From: Streptomyces olivoverticillatus
GTDB lineage: Bacteria; Actinomycetota; Actinomycetes; Streptomycetales; Streptomycetaceae
DNA: 64,000 bases
Direction: 5' to 3'
Assembly: GCF_014203555.1 (NCBI RefSeq)
Contig: NZ_JACHJH010000002.1
Coordinates: forward strand, 528,791-592,790
Shown: in pieces, positions 58,342-64,000 of the stretch
How positions within the stretch are numbered: position 1 is the stretch's first letter
Layout of the letters: each line of letters begins with the position of its first letter
Notes under the pieces: generated by a model
Database searches by the model: none
Told to the model about the DNA's origin: nothing
What the model saw: the letters and a program-made list of their open reading frames with translations, nothing else
Position numbers and translations under genes: made by a program

Positions 58342-58435
58342 CCCGAGGGGCACCGGGAAGGCTCAACTGCCGTGACTGGCCGGTCCGTACGGGCACGGCT
58401 CCGCCCGTTCTCCCGGTGCCCGTACGATCTCGCCG

Positions 58436-59221
58436 GTGAGCCCCGACATATCGCTGACGACGTTGCTGATGCTGTGCCTCGCCGCGCTCGCCGCAGGGTG
58501 GATCGACGCCGTGGTGGGCGGCGGCGGCCTGCTGCAACTGCCCGCGCTGCTCGTGGGGCTGCCCCAGATGGCGCCCGCGCAGGTCCTCGGGACGAACAAG
58601 GCCGTCGCCATCTGCGGCACGACCGCCGCCGCCTTCGCCTACATGCGCAAGGCGACCCTGGACATCCGGACGGCCCTGCGCATCGGGCTCGCCGCGCTCG
58701 GCGGCTCGCTCGCCGGGGCCTTCTTCGCCTCCGGCATCAACAGCGCCGTCCTGCGGCCCCTGATCATGGCGGTGCTGCTGGCCGTCCTGGCCTTCGTCCT
58801 GTTGCGGCCGTCCTTCGGCACCGCCGCCGCGCCCGGCGGGCCCGTCAGCCGGCGGCGCATGGCCGGGGCGGTGCTCGGGGCGGGCCTGGGCATCGGCTTC
58901 TACGACGGGCTGATAGGCCCCGGCACCGGCACCTTCCTCGTGCTGGCGCTCGTCGCGATCCTGCACATGGACCTGGTGACGGCCTCCGGCACGGCGAAGA
59001 TCGTCAACGTCTGCACCAACGTGGGGGCTTTGGTCACGTTCGGGATCCAGGGCTCGGTGCTGTGGCAGATCGCCGCACCCATGGCCGTGTGCAACCTCGT
59101 CGGCGGGGCGGTGGGGGCGCGGATGGCGCTCAAGCGGGGGAGCGGATTCGTCCGCGTGGTGTTGCTCGTGGTCGTGGTGTCGCTGGTGTGCAAGCTGGGC
59201 TACGACCAATGGGGCGGATGA
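58436..59221 (+). CDS. TSUP-family (TauE/SafE) membrane transporter
   Basis: The 261-residue protein has about eight helices. LAALAAGWIDAVVGGGGLLQLPALL near the N-terminus and GIGFYDGLIGPGTGTFLVLALV in the middle are the two halves of the TauE/SafE repeat. Family members export sulfite, sulfonates or related anions. GTG at 58436. Whether it serves the SQD1-like enzyme elsewhere in the window is unknown. Confidence 0.9.
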   Translation: MSPDISLTTLLMLCLAALAAGWIDAVVGGGGLLQLPALLVGLPQMAPAQVLGTNKAVAICGTTAAAFAYMRKATLDIRTALRIGLAALGGSLAGAFFASGINSAVLRPLIMAVLLAVLAFVLLRPSFGTAAAPGGPVSRRRMAGAVLGAGLGIGFYDGLIGPGTGTFLVLALVAILHMDLVTASGTAKIVNVCTNVGALVTFGIQGSVLWQIAAPMAVCNLVGGAVGARMALKRGSGFVRVVLLVVVVSLVCKLGYDQWGG

Positions 59222-59386
59222 TACGAACTGTGGGGCGGATGGGTGAACTCGGACACCGAGAGGCTCGTGGGGTCTATTTGTCGATCATTCGTACTACCGA
59301 CTGTGCGGAAAACAGTCCGGGGTGCGCCGGATCCCGGCCATTGCGGTTAGCCTGTCGACTACCTTCCTGACGTGGTGGGGGTGCCA

Positions 59387-60325
59387 GTGCGTTTCTCCCG
59401 GTGGACCCGGTGGAGCCGGGCCCGGTGGGGCCGGGCCGTGCTCGCGGGTCTCTATGTCGTCGCCCTCGCGGCCGCCGTGCCCAAGGGCGCCGGCGGGCAC
59501 GGCCGGGACGGCAGCTGGTCGAGCGACGAGGCCCGCCGGTTCTGGGGTCCCTCCCGCCCGGCGGACGCGAGCGACGACGGGGACGGCGCCGATGCCGACG
59601 CCAGGACCGACGCGCAGCGCATCACGGGCAGCGCCCGCCACTTCGACGGCGTCCCGTCCGTCGGGATCCTCTTCTACACCGGCGACGACATGAAGAACCA
59701 CCACTGCACGGCCAGCGTGGTGCACAGCCCCAAGGGCAATCTGATCGTCACCGCCGGGCACTGCTCCTTCGGCGACGACGCCGCCTTCGTCCCCGACTAC
59801 CAGCAGGGATCGAGCAAACAGCCCTACGGCGTCTGGCCCGTGGAGCGCACCTTCGTCGACCCCCGGCGCGACGACTCCGGCGCGGCCTCCGACCTCGACT
59901 TCGCCTTCGCCACCGTCAAGCCTGACATCCGCGGCAGACAGATCGAGCGCGTCACCGGTGCCAACCGCCTCGTGCGCACCCCCGGCTACACCAACCGCGT
60001 CACCGTCATCGGCTACCCCAGCGCCGACGACGACCCGGCCGACCAGGCCATCCGCTGCACCGCCATGACCAGCCGGCTGGAAGACCGCAAGCAGCTGCGC
60101 ATGAACTGCGACGGCTTCTTCTCCGGCACCTCCGGCAGCCCCTGGCTCACCCACTTCAACGAGAAGACGAAGACGGGCGACCTGGTGGGCGTCCTCGGCG
60201 GCCTCAACGGCGGCGGGCCCGACGGCGACGACAGCGCCAAGGTCTCCTACAGCCCCATAAACGACGACGAGATCTTCAAGCTCTACCTGGACGCCATAAA
60301 CGGCCGCGAGCCCAAGCGGGACTGA
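59387..60325 (+). CDS. Secreted trypsin-like serine protease
   Basis: The 312-residue protein has an N-terminal export helix (AVLAGLYVVALAAAV, about 17-31). The chymotrypsin-fold triad is visible: His in IVTAGHCSFGDD, Asp in DLDFAFATV and Ser in GFFSGTSGSPWLT. A pro-region separates the export signal from the protease domain. GTG at 59387 follows GGTGGGGG; a GTG 15 bases upstream is in frame. Confidence 0.88.
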   Translation: MRFSRWTRWSRARWGRAVLAGLYVVALAAAVPKGAGGHGRDGSWSSDEARRFWGPSRPADASDDGDGADADARTDAQRITGSARHFDGVPSVGILFYTGDDMKNHHCTASVVHSPKGNLIVTAGHCSFGDDAAFVPDYQQGSSKQPYGVWPVERTFVDPRRDDSGAASDLDFAFATVKPDIRGRQIERVTGANRLVRTPGYTNRVTVIGYPSADDDPADQAIRCTAMTSRLEDRKQLRMNCDGFFSGTSGSPWLTHFNEKTKTGDLVGVLGGLNGGGPDGDDSAKVSYSPINDDEIFKLYLDAINGREPKRD

Positions 60326-60347
60326 CCCCGTCCCCGGCCCCCGTCGC

Positions 60348-61037
60348 TCAGCGCCCGTCCGCCGCCAGCGCCCGCTCCACCCCCGGCTCGTGCGGGCCCA
60401 GGAACTGCGGGCTCGGCCGGACCAGCGCGTTCAGCGCGGCCTTGCCCGAGGCGAAGACCTCGCGGGCCCCACCCGCGTACCAGGTGACGTCGTGCACGGC
60501 GTCGACCCCGACCCCGTACGCATCGATGCCCGCCGCCTCGCACAGCGCCAGCGCGCGGCGTATGTGGAAGCCCTGGCTGATCAGCACCGCCTGCTTCACC
60601 CCGAAGACGCGCCGGGCACGGGCGCAGGAGTCCCAGGTGTCGAAGCCCGCGAAGTCGTTGACGATGCGGGAGGCGGGCACCCCGTGCTTCGTCAGGTACG
60701 TGCGCATCGCGTCCGGTTCGTCGTAGTCGTCCCGGCTGTTGTCGCCCGTCACCAGCACCACCCGGACCTTGCCCTCCCGGTACAGCCGCACCGCCGCGTC
60801 CAGCCGGTGCGCCAGGTACGGGGACGGCTTGCCCTCCCACAGACCCGCGCCGAAGACCATCGCCACCGGCGCGGACGGCACGTCGCCGACGTCCCGCACG
60901 CGCGGCGCCGCCGCCGCGTACACCCAGGTGGCGGGCAGCAGGGCCAGCACGCAGCCCGCCACCGCACCCTGCAGCAGCCGCCGCTTCCCACGCCTGGTCA
61001 CCGGCAGCCGCAACCGCACCTTGGGCATCCGTGCCAT
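60348..61037 (-). CDS. SanA/YdcF-type (DUF218) membrane-anchored protein
   Basis: The 229-residue protein has a basic N-terminus and one membrane helix (LLQGAVAGCVLALLPATWVYA, about 21-41). The DUF218 domain follows, with VAMVFGAGLWEGKPSPYLAHRLDAA, VVLVTGDNSRDDYDEPDAMRTYL and AVLISQGFHIRRALALCE. SanA in enterobacteria affects envelope permeability to vancomycin; the function here is unknown. Confidence 0.88.
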   Translation of the reverse strand: MARMPKVRLRLPVTRRGKRRLLQGAVAGCVLALLPATWVYAAAAPRVRDVGDVPSAPVAMVFGAGLWEGKPSPYLAHRLDAAVRLYREGKVRVVLVTGDNSRDDYDEPDAMRTYLTKHGVPASRIVNDFAGFDTWDSCARARRVFGVKQAVLISQGFHIRRALALCEAAGIDAYGVGVDAVHDVTWYAGGAREVFASGKAALNALVRPSPQFLGPHEPGVERALAADGR

Positions 61038-61212
61038 GCCGACCTCCCCCGTTCGCCCTGGTCCAACCGCTTGCCGTGACCACGTGCCGTGACCGTTCGC
61101 CGAAGATCGACGACGGGATCAAAAACGCCGCACGGCGCCCCGCGGTTCCCGCCACGGCCGCCCGGACCCACGGGCATCGCCGCTGTCAGACCCTGGGGCT
61201 ACCGTCGGGGGT

Positions 61213-62544
61213 ATGAACGGCACAGGCACGGCACCACCCGCGGCGGAGCAGTCCGGCATCGCCGGATACGAGGCATCGGACCTGGAGCGCTGGGCGCCCG
61301 AGCCCGACAAGCGGCCAGGCCGCACCGCCTTCCAGCGCGACCGGGCCCGGGTGCTGCACTCCGCCGCGCTGCGCCGCCTCGCGGGCAAGACGCAGGTCGT
61401 CACCCCCGGCGTGAGCCCCCAGGCCTGGGACGCCAGCCCCCGCACCCGGCTGACCCACTCCCTGGAGTGCGCCCAGGTCGGCCGGGAGCTGGGCGCCGCG
61501 CTCGGCTGCGACCCCGACCTGGTCGAGGTCGCCTGCCTGGCCCACGACCTCGGCCACCCGCCCTTCGGGCACAACGGCGAGCGGGCGCTCGATACGGTCG
61601 CGGCGGCCTGCGGCGGCTTCGAGGGCAACGCCCAGTCGCTGCGCCTGCTCACCCGCCTGGAGCCCAAGCGCTTCGTCCCCGACCCCCGCACCGGCGAGCT
61701 CGTCAGCGTCGGCCTCAACCTCACCCGGGCCGCCCTCGACGCCGCCACCAAATACCCCTGGCCGCGCGGCGGCCACCCCGACCGCCCCGCCTCCCGCAAG
61801 TTCGGCGTCTACGCCGACGACGTCCCCGTCTTCACCTGGCTGCGCCAGGGCGCCCCGCAGCACCGCCAGAGCTTCGAGGCCCAGGTCATGGACTGGGCCG
61901 ACGACGTGGCCTACTCGGTGCACGACGTCGAGGACGGCCTGCACGCGGGCCACCTCGACCCCAATGTGCTCCTCGCCGACGCCGAGCGCCGCGAGGTGTT
62001 CGCCGTCGCCACCGCCCGCTACGCCCCCGATGCCGCGCCCGACGAGCTGGCCGAGGCCCTCGACCGCCTGCTCGGCCAGGAGTGGTGGCCCCACGGCTAC
62101 GACGGCTCGGTCGTCGCCCAGGCCCGCCTCAAGGACGCCACCAGCCAGCTGATCGGCCGCTTCTGCCTCGCGGCGGAGAGCGCCACCCGGCAGACGTGGG
62201 GCACTGGCAGACTGACCCGGTACCGGGCCGGGCTCGTCGTGCCCCGCGAGACCCGCCTGGAGTGCGCGGTGCTCAAGGCCGTCGCCGACCGGTACGTCAT
62301 ACAGCGCCCGGACCAGGAGAAGCTCCGCGCCGACCAGCGCATCGTCATCGCCGAGCTCGCCGAGGCGCTCGTCGCCCGCGCCCCCGAGGGCCTCGACCCG
62401 CAGTTCCGCTCGCTGTTCACCGAGGCCGACGGGGACGCGGGCAGACTGCGGGCCGTCGTCGACCAGATCGCGGCCCTCACCGACAGCTCCGCCCGCTCCC
62501 TGCACGCCCGCCTCACCGGGATACGGCACGCCGGGGGCGGGTGA
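61213..62544 (+). CDS. dgt: Deoxyguanosinetriphosphate triphosphohydrolase
   Basis: The 443-residue HD-superfamily enzyme has [16 protein letters not shown] (first His) and [19 protein letters not shown] (HD pair) near 99-123. The later [14 protein letters not shown] supplies the final metal Asp. It hydrolyses dGTP or other dNTPs to the nucleoside and tripolyphosphate. ATG at 61213. The flavoprotein gene follows on the same strand. Confidence 0.94.
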   Translation: MNGTGTAPPAAEQSGIAGYEASDLERWAPEPDKRPGRTAFQRDRARVLHSAALRRLAGKTQVVTPGVSPQAWDASPRTRLTHSLECAQVGRELGAALGCDPDLVEVACLAHDLGHPPFGHNGERALDTVAAACGGFEGNAQSLRLLTRLEPKRFVPDPRTGELVSVGLNLTRAALDAATKYPWPRGGHPDRPASRKFGVYADDVPVFTWLRQGAPQHRQSFEAQVMDWADDVAYSVHDVEDGLHAGHLDPNVLLADAERREVFAVATARYAPDAAPDELAEALDRLLGQEWWPHGYDGSVVAQARLKDATSQLIGRFCLAAESATRQTWGTGRLTRYRAGLVVPRETRLECAVLKAVADRYVIQRPDQEKLRADQRIVIAELAEALVARAPEGLDPQFRSLFTEADGDAGRLRAVVDQIAALTDSSARSLHARLTGIRHAGGG

Positions 62545-62703
62545 CCCCTTGCGGCCACCGGCCCGCACGGGGTACTCCCTCTACCGGCGGCACGCTCCGT
62601 GCGGGAGGCTCGGCAGTGGCGCTTTTCCACCCGGGTCTCTACCGGGGGCCGTCAACGCGGACGCACGGCGCAGAGGTTCTGCGCGGCAGCGAGGAGGCAG
62701 CAA

Positions 62704-63966
62704 GTGGTGGACGCACACCAGACGTTCGTCATCGTCGGAGGAGGCCTGGCGGGCGCGAAGGCCGCCGAGACCCTCCGGCAGGAGGGCTTCACCGGCAGGG
62801 TGATCCTCGTCTGTGACGAGCGCGAGCACCCCTACGAGCGCCCGCCGCTCTCCAAGGGCTACCTCACGGGGCAGGCCGCCCGCGAGAGCGTGTTCGTCCA
62901 CGAACCCGCCTGGTACGCCCAGGCCGACATCGAGCTGCACCTCGGCCAGCCCGCCGTCCACCTCGACCGCGCCGCGCGGACCGTGACCCTGGGCGACGGC
63001 ACCCTCATCCACTACGACAAGCTGCTGCTGGCCACCGGCGCCGAGCCCCGCCGTCTGGACGTCCCCGGCACCGGCCTGGCCGGCGTGCACCACCTGCGCC
63101 GCCTCGCCCACGCCGAGCGGCTGCGCGGCGTGCTGTCCTCCCTCGGCCGGGACAACGGCCACCTCGTCATCGCGGGCGCGGGCTGGATCGGCCTGGAAGT
63201 GGCCGCCGCCGCCCGCGGCTACGGCGCCGAGGTGACCGTCGTCGAGCCCGAGCCCACCCCGCTGCACACCGTCCTCGGCCCCGAACTCGGCGCGCTCTTC
63301 ACCGACCTGCACAGCGAGCACGGCGTCCGCTTCCACTTCGGCGCCCGCCTCACCGAGATCGCCGGGCAGGACGGCATGGTCCTGGCCGCCCGTACCGACG
63401 ACGGCGAGGAGCACCCCGCGCACGCCGTCCTCGCCGCGATCGGCGCCGCCCCGCGCACCGCCCTCGCCGAGGCCGCGGGCCTCGCCCTCGTCGACCACGC
63501 CGACGGCGGAGGCGTCGCCGTCGACGCCTCGCTGCGCACCTCCGACCCCCACATTTACGCCGCCGGTGACGTCGCCGCGGCCGAGCACCCCTGGCTGGGC
63601 ACCCGGCTGCGCGTCGAGCACTGGGCCAACGCACTCAACGGCGGCCCCGCCGCCGCCCGCGCCATGCTGGGCCGGGAGGTCTCCTACGACCGCGTGCCGT
63701 ACTTCTTCTCCGACCAGTACGACATCGGCCTGGAGTACTCGGGCTACGCGCCCCCCGGCTCGTACGACCAGGTGGTCTGCCGGGGAGACGTGGGCAAGCG
63801 CGAGTTCATCGCCTTCTGGCTGAGCGAGGGCCGGCTGCTGGCGGGGATGAACGTGAATGTGTGGGACGTCACGGAGAGCATCCAGCAGCTGATCCGTTCC
63901 GGCGCCCGCCCCGACCCGGACGCCCTGGCGGATCCGGCGGTGGCGCTGGACTCGCTGGCGCCGTAG
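62704..63966 (+). CDS. FAD-dependent ferredoxin-reductase-like oxidoreductase
   Basis: The 420-residue protein has FVIVGGGLAGAKAAETLR (FAD loop, about 8-25) and EHPYERPPLSKGYLTG. A second Rossmann motif, VIAGAGWIGLEVAAAAR near 157-173, should bind NAD(P)H. IYAAGDVA contains the second FAD motif. A reductase C-terminal domain ends the protein. Such flavoproteins pass electrons to ferredoxins serving P450s or dioxygenases; no such partner is adjacent. GTG at 62704 has GAGGAGG six bases upstream. Confidence 0.9.
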   Translation: MVDAHQTFVIVGGGLAGAKAAETLRQEGFTGRVILVCDEREHPYERPPLSKGYLTGQAARESVFVHEPAWYAQADIELHLGQPAVHLDRAARTVTLGDGTLIHYDKLLLATGAEPRRLDVPGTGLAGVHHLRRLAHAERLRGVLSSLGRDNGHLVIAGAGWIGLEVAAAARGYGAEVTVVEPEPTPLHTVLGPELGALFTDLHSEHGVRFHFGARLTEIAGQDGMVLAARTDDGEEHPAHAVLAAIGAAPRTALAEAAGLALVDHADGGGVAVDASLRTSDPHIYAAGDVAAAEHPWLGTRLRVEHWANALNGGPAAARAMLGREVSYDRVPYFFSDQYDIGLEYSGYAPPGSYDQVVCRGDVGKREFIAFWLSEGRLLAGMNVNVWDVTESIQQLIRSGARPDPDALADPAVALDSLAP

Positions 63967-64000
63967 CCCGATGCCCGCAGCCCCCTCACCGCACACCGCG

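Overview
The window is chromosomal DNA from a high-GC actinomycete, almost certainly a Streptomyces. Third codon positions are nearly all G or C. Starts are often GTG or TTG. The gene set is typical of the genus: mycothiol-dependent formaldehyde dehydrogenase, the Zur/Znu zinc system, pyruvate phosphate dikinase, and a phoH-ybeY-CBS protein-era block next to leuA, recO, uppS and glyS. I see no rRNA, tRNA, CRISPR array, transposase or prophage. The only mobile-looking piece is a 158-bp terminal-inverted-repeat element at 12077-12234.

Layout. 1-2463 (minus strand) is a small antibiotic-response island: a partial erythromycin-esterase-like gene, an extra IF-1 gene and a GNAT acetyltransferase. 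The GNAT is preceded by a 17-codon leader peptide, a hairpin that buries its Shine-Dalgarno and start codon, and a promoter with the AT-block/-35/-10 layout of WblC (WhiB7) targets. 2529-7914 (minus) is a GT2 synthase, GT39-like membrane protein and secreted copper-radical-oxidase operon, resembling but not identical to cslA-glxA. 8147-12076 carries a lipoprotein, HIT protein, RNase Z, HAD phosphatase and mycothiol dehydrogenase. 12303-14957 has a GH4 glycosidase and a PfkB kinase. 15084-18806 is phoH-ybeY-CBS protein plus small genes. 18813-21243 is an MFS pump divergent from an XRE regulator. 21277-26109 has a zinc-less deaminase-like protein, era, a protealysin-like protease with its emfourin-type inhibitor, and leuA behind a Leu-rich leader.

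26293-31770: a TerB-like protein; then the most novel-looking locus, 27044-29420 (minus), three overlapping genes for an SQD1-like nucleotide-sugar enzyme, a 75-residue precursor-like peptide with a Thr-rich tail, and a glycosyltransferase with the D-x-H and GG-x-E signatures of polypeptide GalNAc-transferases; then recO, uppS and a YcxB-like membrane protein. 31833-35007 is zur-znuBCA. 35161-38592 is glyS and a two-component system. 38601-42862 has a TetR regulator, aldo/keto reductase, MFS pump and a second XRE regulator around two operator-like sites. 42917-47158 is dusB and ppdK. 47645-51762 is an ArsR-type regulator and a sugar ABC transporter. 51942-55839 has a large GT2 protein and an APC permease. 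56064-63966 carries an SDR enzyme, a DinB-like protein, a TSUP transporter, a secreted trypsin-like protease, a SanA-like protein, dgt and a ferredoxin-reductase-like flavoprotein.

How parts work together: the leader-GNAT-infA unit looks built to switch on when translation is inhibited; zur-znu is a zinc-uptake regulon; leuA appears to be controlled by leader-peptide attenuation; and the 27-29 kb operon reads as a self-contained pathway that could make a sugar donor and attach it to the Thr-rich peptide encoded between its two enzymes (inference).
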